A program made the position numbers and the translations under genes. 7,251 nt of DNA from an uncultured Oxalobacteraceae bacterium (GTDB lineage: Bacteria; Pseudomonadota; Gammaproteobacteria; Burkholderiales; Burkholderiaceae), in NCBI GenBank assembly GCA_946479705.1, contig CAMLHI010000102.1, forward strand, positions 1-7,251, read 5' to 3'. Shown piece after piece: positions 1-5,808 of the stretch. A model generated the notes under the pieces. That model was not told the origin of the DNA, searched no databases, and worked only from the letters and a program-made list of their open reading frames with translations. Within the stretch, counting starts at the first letter, position 1; the number at the start of each line of letters is the position of its first letter.

Positions 1-1727
1 GCATCACCGTGGCGGTGGCCGTGCTGGTGTCGCTGTTCGTCAGCTTCACGCTCGATCCGATGCTGTCCTCGGTGTGGCGCGATCCGGTCAAGGACCGCTT
101 CAGGTATGTGCCCTGGCTGGGCCGCGTGATGGAGCGCATCGAGCACGCTATCGAGCGCCTGCACGGGTGGTACGGCAAGGTGCTGGAGACCGCGCTGGCC
201 TGGCGCAAGAGCACCCTGGCGCTGGCCCTGGCCCTGTTCGTCGCCAGCCTGGCGCTGGTGCCGATGATCGGCGGCGAAATGTTCCCCGAGACCGACAACG
301 GCTTCATCCAGCTGCACTTCAAGACCCCGGTCGGTTCCAGCCTGCAGTACACCGACAGCAAGGTGCAGCAGGTCGAGGCGGCCCTCAAGCCTTTCCAGGA
401 AATTGCCAGCGTGAGTACCGTGGTCGGCACCTGGGACGGCGGCCGCAACACCGCCCAGCTCAACCTCAAGCTCACCGACGTCAAGCGCACCCACCGGCGC
501 TCGCAAAAGCAGCTGGAACAGGCCATCCGCGAACGCCTGCAACCGATCGCCGGCATCACCATGTCGGTGGGCTGGAAACCGATCTTCATCGCCATCCTCG
601 GCCAGGATGAAGCCAAGCTCGATTACGTGGCGCACAAGCTGATGGACAAGATGCGGGCGATCAAGGGCGTTGCGGACCTGGAATACAGCCAGGAAGGCGC
701 CAATCCGTCCACGGTGGTAAAGATCGACAATGAACTGGCCAGCGACCTGGGCCTGTCGACCCAGCAGATCGGCAGCGCCCTGCGGCCCTTCGTGGCGGGC
801 GAACAGATCAGCCGCTGGCTGGCGCCGGACGGCCAGAACTACGATGTCAACGTGCAGCTGCCCAAGTCGGGGCGGGAAAAGGTGGCCGACCTGGCCGACC
901 TGTCGCTCGCCTCCAGCAACCGCGACGCGGCCGGCAGCCCGGTGATGGTGCCGCTGCGCCAGGTGGTCGACTTCGTGCCCTCCACCAGCCCGCAGGTGCT
1001 CAAGCGCCAGGCGCTGGAGCGGCGCGTGGCGCTGTACGCCGGGGTGGAAGGCCGGCCCGGCGGCGACGTCGATGCCGACGTCAAGAAAGCCATGAAGGAG
1101 ATCGAGCTGCCCGAGGGCGTGCGCTTCGACGTCGGCGGCGATGCCCAGCAGATGGAAGAAACCATGGCCGGCGCCGCCACGGCGCTGGGTATCGCGGTGA
1201 TCTTCATCTACCTGGTGCTGGCCTCGCAGTTCGGCAGCTTCCTGCAGCCGATCGCCATCATGGTGTCGCTGCCGCTGTCGCTGATCGGCGTGATGATCGC
1301 GCTGCTGGTGACCGGCAGCACGCTCAATATGTTCTCGGTGATCGGGGTGGTGATGCTGATGGGTCTGGTGACCAAGAACGCCATCTTGCTGGTGGACTTC
1401 ACCAATCACGGCCAGCGCGCCGGCCTCAGCCAGCACGATGCCATCCTGGCGGCCGGCCAGGTGCGTCTGCGGCCGATCCTGATGACGACCTTGGCGATGG
1501 TGTTCGGCATGTTGCCCATGGCCATCGGCGTGGGCGATGGCGGCGAATCGCAGGCCCCGATGGGGCGGGCCGTGATCGGCGGGGTGATTACCTCAACCCT
1601 GCTGACCCTGGTGGTGGTGCCGGTGGCCTACACCTACCTGGACAAGCTGGGCAAGCGTGCGGCGCGCTATTTCAAGGGGAAGGAAGAAGCGCCGCCGGTC
1701 GAAGCGAAGCTGGTGGAAGCGGCGTAA
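1..1727 (+). CDS. RND-family efflux transporter permease, C-terminal part (5' end outside window)
   Basis: This is an inner-membrane pump subunit of the resistance-nodulation-division (HAE1/AcrB-like) family. It normally works with a periplasmic adaptor and an outer-membrane channel and uses the proton gradient to export drugs or other toxic compounds. The reading frame is open at the left edge (first full codon at base 3), so any start codon seen here is internal. About 574 residues remain of a family that usually has 1,000-1,100. Visible in order are a membrane helix ending in SFTLDPMLSS, a cytoplasmic linker and another helix (ALALALFVASLALVPMIGG), the second large periplasmic porter/docking loop, and the last helix bundle. 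That bundle includes GLVTKNAILLVDF (Lys codon at 1374-1376), which matches the TM10 segment carrying the conserved lysine of the proton relay. The TM4 aspartate pair lies upstream, out of view. The tail after the last helix is short, charged and Ala/Glu-rich. The family call is firm; the substrate cannot be told. Confidence 0.95.
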   Translation, partial: ITVAVAVLVSLFVSFTLDPMLSSVWRDPVKDRFRYVPWLGRVMERIEHAIERLHGWYGKVLETALAWRKSTLALALALFVASLALVPMIGGEMFPETDNGFIQLHFKTPVGSSLQYTDSKVQQVEAALKPFQEIASVSTVVGTWDGGRNTAQLNLKLTDVKRTHRRSQKQLEQAIRERLQPIAGITMSVGWKPIFIAILGQDEAKLDYVAHKLMDKMRAIKGVADLEYSQEGANPSTVVKIDNELASDLGLSTQQIGSALRPFVAGEQISRWLAPDGQNYDVNVQLPKSGREKVADLADLSLASSNRDAAGSPVMVPLRQVVDFVPSTSPQVLKRQALERRVALYAGVEGRPGGDVDADVKKAMKEIELPEGVRFDVGGDAQQMEETMAGAATALGIAVIFIYLVLASQFGSFLQPIAIMVSLPLSLIGVMIALLVTGSTLNMFSVIGVVMLMGLVTKNAILLVDFTNHGQRAGLSQHDAILAAGQVRLRPILMTTLAMVFGMLPMAIGVGDGGESQAPMGRAVIGGVITSTLLTLVVVPVAYTYLDKLGKRAARYFKGKEEAPPVEAKLVEAA

Positions 1728-1734
1728 AGGCGCT

Positions 1735-1750
1735 GCCCCGCGGGCGGGGC
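1735..1750. terminator. GC-rich hairpin in convergent gap (terminator-like, no T tract)
   Basis: GCCCCG at 1735-1740 pairs perfectly with CGGGGC at 1745-1750 around a 4-nt loop. It sits in the 33-bp gap between the RND stop codon (1725-1727) and the stop codon of the convergent small gene (1761-1763), which is where a shared bidirectional terminator would be expected. Neither strand has a following T run, so it is not a canonical intrinsic terminator. It may act as a 3'-end stabiliser or a Rho-assisted stop. Confidence 0.4.
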
Positions 1751-1760
1751 CGCTGCTCAA

Positions 1761-1940
1761 TCAGGAGGAAGCCTGCTCCTGCGGTGCGGCATCGGCGCCG
1801 TCGTCATCGTCCTCCGGTGCCTCATCGGCGCCGCCCGGACTGTTCTTCGCTTCCAGTTTCTTCCTGGCTTTCTCTTCCGCCTTCTTCTTCTTTTCTAATT
1901 CCCGCTGTCGCTTTTCATATTGGAAATTAGTCTTAGCCAT
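1761..1940 (-). CDS. Small highly charged conserved-type hypothetical protein, 59 aa
   Basis: A 59-residue protein runs from ATG (1938-1940) to TGA (1761-1763). The start is well supported: AGAGGTG lies a few bases upstream, and the first codons read MAKTNFQYEKRQRELEKKKK. Residues ~8-32 are a Lys/Arg/Glu-rich stretch that should form a single charged helix. Residues ~33-59 are an acidic, Gly/Ala/Pro-rich tail (APEDDDDGADAAPQEQASS) that looks disordered. There is no signal peptide, membrane segment or known catalytic motif. From memory, short proteins starting MA(K/R)TNYQxEKRQ with a Lys-rich helix are common in Betaproteobacteria and have no assigned role; this is recollection, not a search. 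It lies 77 bp downstream of xerD on the same strand and could be co-transcribed with it. Short length makes it easy for automatic annotation to miss. I do not assign a function. Confidence 0.8.
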   Translation of the reverse strand: MAKTNFQYEKRQRELEKKKKAEEKARKKLEAKNSPGGADEAPEDDDDGADAAPQEQASS

Positions 1941-1967
1941 GTATCACCTCTTTGGGTTATCGGAAAC

Positions 1968-1985
1968 GGGAACGCTTGCGTCCCC
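1968..1985 (-). promoter_or_regulatory. Hairpin and possible -10 box ahead of the small gene
   Basis: Read on the minus strand, GGGGACGC and GCGTTCCC pair across AA. In RNA this is eight pairs including one G-U, or seven with a CAAG loop. It lies between the xerD stop and the ribosome binding site of the 59-aa gene. CATAAT (minus strand, 1986-1991) just upstream resembles a -10 box, but no good -35 is seen. It could be a leader element or a processing site if the gene is read through from xerD. Weak evidence. Confidence 0.25.
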
Positions 1986-2017
1986 ATTATGACCCAGATA
2001 TGCGCGCCCCATTGGAA

Positions 2018-2923
2018 TTAAGCGCGCGGGTGATGGTCCTTGTGCAGCTGCTTCATGCGCTCGCGCGCCACGTGGGTGTAAATCTGGGTGGTGGAAATGT
2101 CCGAGTGGCCCAGAAGCAACTGCACCACGCGCAGGTCGGCGCCATGGTTGAGCAGATGGGTGGCGAAGGCATGCCGCAAGGTATGCGGCGACAGGGGCGC
2201 GCCGATACCGGCCTTGAGCGCGTGTTTCTTGATCAGCACCCAGAACATTTGCCGCGTCATCGGTCCGCCGCGCGCGGTGACGAACAAGGCGTCGTCGAGC
2301 TGGCCGTCGAGGATCACGCCGCGCGCATCGCGCAGGTAGCGCTCGATCCAGTCGCGCGCTTCGCCGCCGAAGGGCACCAGGCGGGTCTTGCTGCCCTTGC
2401 CGGTGATGCGCAGCACGCCATCGTTCAGGCTCAGCTCGATCATCTTCAGGCTCACCAGTTCCGACACCCGCAAGCCGCTGGCATACATCAGCTCGAGCAT
2501 GGTGCGCTCGCGCAGGCCCAGCGGGGTGTTGACATCGGGCGCGGCCAGCAAGGCTTCGACCTGCGCTTCGGACAGGGTGTGCACGAAGCGCTGCGGCTGC
2601 TTGGCCGAAGGGAGTTTCAGGCAAGGGTCGACGCTGATCTGGCGGTTGCGCAGCGCCAGCTGGTAAAAGCGCTTGAGCACCGACAGGCGCCGGTTGGCCG
2701 AGCTTGGCTTGGTCTCTTCATGGCGCGCAAAAAAATACGCTTCCAGATCGTGCCCCTGCACCTCCAACAGGCCGGCGCGGTCCGGCCGCGTGACTTCCAG
2801 CCAGCGCGCGAACAGCTGCAGGTCGCGCCGATAGGCATCGATGGAGTTTTTCGCCAGGCCCTGCTCCAGCCACAAGGCGTCGCAGAACGTGTCGATCAGC
2901 TGAAGATTGACTGCTGCTGCCAT
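2018..2923 (-). CDS. xerD: Site-specific tyrosine recombinase XerD
   Basis: XerD acts with XerC at the chromosomal dif site to resolve chromosome dimers, with FtsK at the division septum. The 301-aa product is close to the ~298 aa of E. coli XerD. The N-terminal SAM-like core-binding domain spans about residues 5-90 (DALWLEQGLAKNSIDAYRRDL). The catalytic domain spans about 112-295. All six catalytic residues are visible: Arg152 (SGLRVSE), Lys176 (ITGKGSK), His247 and Arg250 (SPHTLRH), His273 (LLGH) and the nucleophile Tyr282 (TTQIYTHV). The C-terminus ends HHPRA, the XerD-type tail, which favours XerD over XerC or an integrase. The ATG start at 2921-2923 aligns with family N-termini. No good Shine-Dalgarno is seen, and the start lies inside the 3' end of ogt (28-bp overlap), so translation is probably coupled to ogt. 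No phage or attachment-site context is seen, so this is the housekeeping recombinase. Confidence 0.96.
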   Translation of the reverse strand: MAAAVNLQLIDTFCDALWLEQGLAKNSIDAYRRDLQLFARWLEVTRPDRAGLLEVQGHDLEAYFFARHEETKPSSANRRLSVLKRFYQLALRNRQISVDPCLKLPSAKQPQRFVHTLSEAQVEALLAAPDVNTPLGLRERTMLELMYASGLRVSELVSLKMIELSLNDGVLRITGKGSKTRLVPFGGEARDWIERYLRDARGVILDGQLDDALFVTARGGPMTRQMFWVLIKKHALKAGIGAPLSPHTLRHAFATHLLNHGADLRVVQLLLGHSDISTTQIYTHVARERMKQLHKDHHPRA

Positions 2924-3420
2924 GGACTGTTGCTGACACCTTCATGCTTGAGCAGCCAGCGCTTGACCGCCAGGTGAAAGCCGTTTTCGTCGTCGTGATT
3001 GGAGAAGCCGCCCAGCCCGCCGCTGGCGGTGACGCGGTGGCAAGGGATAATCAGCGGGAACCAGTTGGCTCCGCAAGCCTGCCCGACCGCGCGCGGCGCC
3101 GAGCCGATCAGTTTGGCGACCTGGCCGTAGGTCGACACCGTGCCGCGCGGGATAGCCGAGATGGCCGCCCAGACCTTGTGCTGGAAGGCCGTGCCGGCCT
3201 GGACCAGCGGCAAATCGAAGGCAAAATCGGGGTCGGCCAGGTAGCGAGCCACCTGTGCGGCGGCCAATTCCGCAGTGAGATTCGCCGGCAATTTTGCACC
3301 AAAATGGTGCGGCAAATAAACCAGTTCGCGAACCCTGGAATCGGCCGTACGGATACCGATGGCGCCGAAAGGCGCGGGTACGATCGCACAAAAAAGTTCG
3401 CTGCCGGTGGAAGAATTCAT
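2896..3420 (-). CDS. ogt: Methylated-DNA--[protein]-cysteine S-methyltransferase (Ogt/MGMT family)
   Basis: This is a suicide DNA-repair enzyme that moves the alkyl group from O6-alkylguanine or O4-alkylthymine to its own cysteine. I chose the ATG at 3418-3420, giving 174 aa, close to E. coli Ogt (171). The C-terminal ATase domain covers about residues 75-162. Visible are TVSTYGQVAKLIGSAPRAVG (helix-turn-helix region, with Arg110 at the nucleotide-flipping arginine position), Asn119, the active site LIIPCHRV with Cys127 and His128, and the final WLLKHE, whose Glu160 completes the Cys-His-Glu network of the family. The N-terminal domain (1-74) is divergent, as is usual. The frame stays open upstream to 3570, but those 50 extra codons run through a palindromic repeat and a T tract and look non-coding. 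No Shine-Dalgarno precedes the ATG; a TACACT box six bases upstream suggests a leaderless transcript. The 3' end overlaps xerD by 28 bp. It carries no AraC-type Ada domain, so it is not an Ada-type regulator. Confidence 0.93.
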   Translation of the reverse strand: MNSSTGSELFCAIVPAPFGAIGIRTADSRVRELVYLPHHFGAKLPANLTAELAAAQVARYLADPDFAFDLPLVQAGTAFQHKVWAAISAIPRGTVSTYGQVAKLIGSAPRAVGQACGANWFPLIIPCHRVTASGGLGGFSNHDDENGFHLAVKRWLLKHEGVSNSPWQQQSIFS

Positions 3421-3426
3421 GGGCAC

Positions 3427-3432
3427 AGTGTA
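3427..3432 (-). promoter_or_regulatory. Candidate -10 box for leaderless ogt mRNA
   Basis: On the minus strand the sequence reads TACACT-GTGCCC-ATG, so a -10-like TACACT ends six bases before the ogt start. Transcription would begin at or next to the A of the ATG. This fits the missing Shine-Dalgarno. The -35 position falls in a T-rich tract (about 3449-3455) and is a poor match to TTGACA. This is an inference from pattern only. Confidence 0.33.
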
Positions 3433-3448
3433 GCGCCTAGCGGAAGCG

Positions 3449-3467
3449 AAAAAAAGGGCCACAGGCC
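3449..3467 (-). terminator. Weak terminator-like hairpin upstream of ogt
   Basis: On the minus strand GGCC-TGT-GGCC is followed by C and then seven Ts. The stem has only four pairs, all G-C, so it is a marginal intrinsic terminator. It would protect ogt from read-through arriving from the palindromic region. The T run also lies at the -35 position of the proposed ogt promoter, so it may be promoter sequence only. Confidence 0.3.
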
Positions 3468-3492
3468 AGGAGGGAGGAATTACGGGCGTAAC

Positions 3493-3615
3493 GGGGGCCT
3501 CGCAAAACCGTAGCGAGCAGGTGCAAGTTTCGTTCGAGAAGCGCAGCCGTACATACGGTACGGCGAGCATCGCAGAACGAAAATTGCGCCGCGCAGTAGG
3601 TTTGGCGAGTCCCCA
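3493..3615. repeat. Large nested imperfect palindrome (candidate dispersed REP/MITE-like element)
   Basis: The ~123-bp stretch folds back on itself in three nested layers. The outer arms, 3493-3509 and 3599-3615, match at 14 of 17 positions. The middle arms, 3521-3535 and 3575-3589, match at 13 of 15, including a perfect 8-bp TTTCGTTC/GAACGAAA. The core is GCCGTAC-ATACG-GTACGGC (3546-3564). Between middle arms and core lie two near-identical direct 10-mers, GAGAAGCGCA and GAGCATCGCA. It has no coding potential and does not belong to ogt. The layout looks like an intergenic palindromic repeat or a small non-autonomous element. Whether it is repeated elsewhere cannot be seen from one window. 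The individual pairings are certain; the element identity is inferred. Confidence 0.6.
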
Positions 3616-3625
3616 GGCCAGGGCG

Positions 3626-3652
3626 AAAAAAAACGCACCTTGCGGTGCGTTT
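3626..3652 (-). terminator. Strong intrinsic terminator (minus strand)
   Basis: AAACGCACC (3631-3639) pairs perfectly with GGTGCGTTT (3644-3652) around a TTGC loop. On the minus strand the stem runs into eight consecutive Ts (3626-3633), a textbook Rho-independent terminator. On the plus strand only three Ts follow, so minus-strand use is favoured. It is the first good terminator after dctM, about 230 bp beyond its stop codon. It would end either the dctPQM transcript or a separate small RNA starting between them. Confidence 0.85.
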
Positions 3653-3815
3653 GAATTTGGTTCGCATTTTCGGCCGGTCGGTCATTGCCAACAGCATTCT
3701 TAAAACGCGCGTCTCCTCGATGTTCTCCGGTATGGACTACCGTGCTCTTATCTACTGCTCCCCCAACTTACCTATCCGGTTTCCCGCTTGACGCACCATC
3801 ATGGTGCCAGGAAAG
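3626..3815 (-). ncRNA. Candidate small RNA or TRAP operon 3' UTR
   Basis: A -10-like TATGAT (minus strand, 3822-3827) is followed by ~190 nt without a plausible gene, ending at the strong terminator at 3626-3652. Inside are two small perfect hairpins, at 3793-3807 (GCACCA/TGGTGC) and 3728-3742 (CGGTA/TACCG). The box has no good -35 at 16-18 bp, so the promoter is weak evidence. It does not look to me like 6S, 4.5S, tmRNA, RNase P RNA or a tRNA. The alternative is that this is simply the long 3' untranslated end of the dctPQM transcript. Confidence 0.25.
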
Positions 3816-3880
3816 ATGCCCATCATAGCGTATTTAATTCGGGAAACTGTGGCTTTTTTCATACGCGAATTGAAATTATT

Positions 3881-5161
3881 TCAGTTGTAAATTAAGTTCG
3901 GAAGCCATAGTGAAATTTGTGGTACGTAAGTGACCACGGCCAGGAAAGCGAGCATGGTCAGCAGCCACGGCATCACCGCCACGGTCAGTTCCGAAATGCC
4001 CATCTTGGCGATGCCCGAGGCCACATAGAGATTCAACCCCACCGGCGGATGGCACATGCCCACCTCCATGTTTACCACGATCAGGATGCCGAAGTGGATC
4101 GGATTGATGCCCAGGCTGACCGCCACCGGGAACAGGATGGGCGCCATGATCAGCACGATCGACGAGGGTTCCATCACGTTGCCGGCCAGGAGCAGCAGCA
4201 GGTTGACCACCAGCAGGAAGGCGATCTTGCCCAGGCCCTGGGCGGTGAGCCAGGTGGCCATCGCTTGCGGAATATTTTCGCTGGTCATCAGGAACGAGAA
4301 CAGCACGGCATTGGTGATGATGTACAGCAGCATGGCCGACATCGCCGCCGAGTCGAGCAGCACCTTGGCCACCTGTTTCAGGCGCAAGTCCTTGTAGACG
4401 AACACAGCGATGAAGAAGGCGTACACGGCAGCCATGGCAGCCGCTTCGGTCGGGGTGAACTTGCCCGAGTAGATGCCGCCCATGACGATGACGATCAGCA
4501 GCAGGCCCCAGAAGCATTTGCGGAACGCTTGCAGGCGCTGGCCCCAGCTGGCCTTGGCCATGCGCGGGTAATCGTTCTTCCTGGCCAGGACCCAGGTCGT
4601 CAGGCCCAGCAGGCAGGCCAGCATGATGCCCGGCACCACGCCGGCCATGAACAGCGCACCCACCGAGGTATTGGTGGTGACCGAATACATCACCATCACG
4701 ATCGAGGGCGGAATCAGGATGCCCAGCGCGCCCGAAGTAGTGATCACGCCGGCGCCGAAACCCTTGGGATAGCCTTGCCTGACCATGGCCGGCAGAATGA
4801 TCGAACCGATCGCCACCACCGTCGCGGGGCTGGAACCGGACACCGCGGCAAACAGCGCGCAGGCCAGCACGCCGGCCAGTGCCAGGCCGCCATGCCAGTG
4901 GCCGACCATGGACGTGGCGAAATTGATCATCCGCTTGGCGACCCCGCCATGGGTGAGGAAGTTCCCCGCCAGGATGAAGAAAGGGATCGCCATGATCTCG
5001 AATTTCTCGATGCCGGTAAACAGCTTGAGCGCCACCGATTCGATCGGCACGCTGGTCATGGTGAACAGGAAGGTCAGTACCGTCAGGCCGAGCGAGATGG
5101 AGATCGGCATGCCGGTCAGCATCAGCGCCAGCAGCAGCACGAAAATAATCAAGGCATTCAT
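3881..5161 (-). CDS. dctM: TRAP transporter large permease subunit DctM
   Basis: This is the large membrane subunit of a tripartite ATP-independent periplasmic (TRAP) transporter. It forms the ion-coupled translocation path for the substrate handed over by DctP. It is 426 aa, the usual length, and almost entirely hydrophobic with about a dozen helices. Family landmarks are PFFILAGNFLTHGG (60-73), the SGSSPATVVAIGS loop (108-120), ILIPPSIVMVMYS (148-160), GGIYSGKFTPTEAAAMAAVY (228-247), NVMEPSSIVLIMAPILFP (328-345) and NMEVGMCHPPVGLNLYV (364-380). The ATG start overlaps the dctQ stop as ATGA (5158-5161), with GGGAGGTG just upstream, so translation is coupled to dctQ. A longer frame on the same strand (3876-5222) is an out-of-phase shadow. 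No truncation or odd residues are seen. A C4-dicarboxylate substrate is likely from subfamily and context, but is not proven. Confidence 0.96.
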   Translation of the reverse strand: MNALIIFVLLLALMLTGMPISISLGLTVLTFLFTMTSVPIESVALKLFTGIEKFEIMAIPFFILAGNFLTHGGVAKRMINFATSMVGHWHGGLALAGVLACALFAAVSGSSPATVVAIGSIILPAMVRQGYPKGFGAGVITTSGALGILIPPSIVMVMYSVTTNTSVGALFMAGVVPGIMLACLLGLTTWVLARKNDYPRMAKASWGQRLQAFRKCFWGLLLIVIVMGGIYSGKFTPTEAAAMAAVYAFFIAVFVYKDLRLKQVAKVLLDSAAMSAMLLYIITNAVLFSFLMTSENIPQAMATWLTAQGLGKIAFLLVVNLLLLLAGNVMEPSSIVLIMAPILFPVAVSLGINPIHFGILIVVNMEVGMCHPPVGLNLYVASGIAKMGISELTVAVMPWLLTMLAFLAVVTYVPQISLWLPNLIYN

Positions 5162-5727
5162 ACAGCACCTCCCTTGGCGGCGGCGATTTCGTCTTCGAGC
5201 CCCTCGACGTGCGAGTGGTCATGCTTGGGCAGGTGGCCGGTCTTGATAAACTGGACGGTGACCTGCAGGAAGCGGAAGCACATCAGGTAGGAGCCCAGCG
5301 GCACGGCCAGGTAGACGATCCACATCGGCATTTCCAGGTCGGCCGAGGTCTGGTCGGTCTGCGCCATGGAATGCACGAAGTTGGCGCCCAGGGTGCCGAC
5401 GATACCGGTAAACAGCGCGCCGGCCAGCAGGCCAAACACGATGAACTTGTTCTTCACGGGGCCGCTCAGACGGTTGATGAGCACATCGACGCCCACGTGG
5501 ATGCCGGTGCGCACGCCATACGCGGCGCCGAACTTGGCCATCCACACGAACATATAGATGCACAGTTCCTGGGCCCAGCTGGTGTTGAGCTGGATGAGGG
5601 CGTCCTGCACCGCCCCCAGGGGCAGGCCGGACAGGTAGCGGTGCACCACCGCCACAAAGATCACGAGGGTCGCCGCGCCCATCAGGGTCGCGATGATCCA
5701 CTCTTCGAGCCGATCGAGGATTTTCAT
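5158..5727 (-). CDS. dctQ: TRAP transporter small permease subunit DctQ
   Basis: This is the small membrane subunit of the TRAP transporter; it pairs with DctM and is required for transport. The chosen ATG (5725-5727) gives 189 aa with four membrane helices at about residues 11-33, 49-69, 94-116 and 134-157. It also has the family stretch SWAQELCIYMFVWMAKFGAA followed by HVGVD (77-81). The C-terminus is hydrophilic and His/Glu-rich. The start is not fully settled. There is no Shine-Dalgarno before this ATG; instead a 25-nt tract with 23 pyrimidines (5728-5752) precedes it. The frame continues 18 codons upstream to a TTG/ATG pair (5776-5781), with AGGGG seven bases before the TTG. The short form is preferred because MKILDRLEEW fits DctQ N-termini, while the extension is low-complexity and adds nothing recognisable. 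It lies 87 bp after dctP and overlaps dctM by 4 bp. Confidence 0.92.
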   Translation of the reverse strand: MKILDRLEEWIIATLMGAATLVIFVAVVHRYLSGLPLGAVQDALIQLNTSWAQELCIYMFVWMAKFGAAYGVRTGIHVGVDVLINRLSGPVKNKFIVFGLLAGALFTGIVGTLGANFVHSMAQTDQTSADLEMPMWIVYLAVPLGSYLMCFRFLQVTVQFIKTGHLPKHDHSHVEGLEDEIAAAKGGAV

Positions 5728-5782
5728 AGGAGTATGGAGAGAAAGAGAAAGGCGTGAGGGAGCACGGGATGCCGGCATCAAG

Positions 5783-5808
5783 CGACATCCCCTGCCCTGC
5801 CGGGGTCG
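5783..5808 (-). promoter_or_regulatory. Intercistronic stem-loop between dctP and dctQ
   Basis: Just after the dctP stop codon, minus-strand RNA can fold CGACCCC against GGG-AT-GTCG: seven pairs with a two-base bulge. A second, overlapping fold pairs GGGATG with CATCCC, and a perfect 12-bp palindrome GATGCCGGCATC sits at 5768-5779. There is no T run, so it is not a full terminator. Hairpins after a binding-protein gene commonly protect its message from 3' decay or cause partial termination, giving more receptor than permease. That role here is an inference. Confidence 0.45.

Larger units (their letters stand above)
3421..3880. other. 460-bp gene-free region between ogt and dctM
   Basis: No convincing protein gene lies here. 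The two open frames that cross it (minus 3437-3697 and plus 3521-3703) run straight through a terminator hairpin and a palindrome, have no ribosome binding site, and give proteins of no recognisable family. From low to high coordinate the stretch holds: the ogt promoter candidate (3427-3432), a short GGCC hairpin with a T run on the minus strand (3449-3467), a large nested imperfect palindrome (3493-3615), a strong minus-strand intrinsic terminator (3626-3652), and an interval with small hairpins and a -10-like box (about 3653-3827). Bases ~3660-3900 look more A/T-rich than the genes around them. Confidence 0.7.

Noticed and set aside
2018..2923. XerD read as a phage or integron integrase marking a mobile element
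   Set aside because: The length, HHPRA tail and housekeeping neighbourhood fit chromosomal XerD. No att sites, tRNA or phage genes are nearby.
1952..2977. 341-aa plus-strand frame opposite xerD
   Set aside because: Antisense shadow of xerD, which has all six catalytic residues in its own frame.
2944..3513. 189-aa plus-strand frame opposite ogt
   Set aside because: Antisense to a clear MGMT-family gene; no motif and no start signal.
3421..3570. N-terminal extension of ogt by 50 codons
   Set aside because: The extra codons come from the palindromic repeat and a T tract. The 174-aa form matches the family length.
3437..3697. 86-aa minus-strand frame in the gene-free region
   Set aside because: It reads through the strong terminator hairpin and the palindrome, has no properly spaced Shine-Dalgarno, and gives a protein like no known family.
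3653..3830. Known structural RNA (6S, 4.5S, tmRNA, RNase P) or tRNA in the dctM-ogt gap
   Set aside because: None of the conserved cores I know for these RNAs is visible, and no cloverleaf or T-loop could be drawn.
3876..5222. 448-aa minus-strand frame overlapping dctM
   Set aside because: It is an out-of-phase shadow of dctM: Arg/Gly/His/Ala-rich, with no family motifs, while the dctM frame shows all TRAP landmarks.
3917..5290. 457-aa plus-strand frame opposite dctM/dctQ
   Set aside because: Antisense shadow. Its His/Gln/Arg/Asp-rich composition is the complement of hydrophobic membrane codons, with no ribosome binding site or domain.
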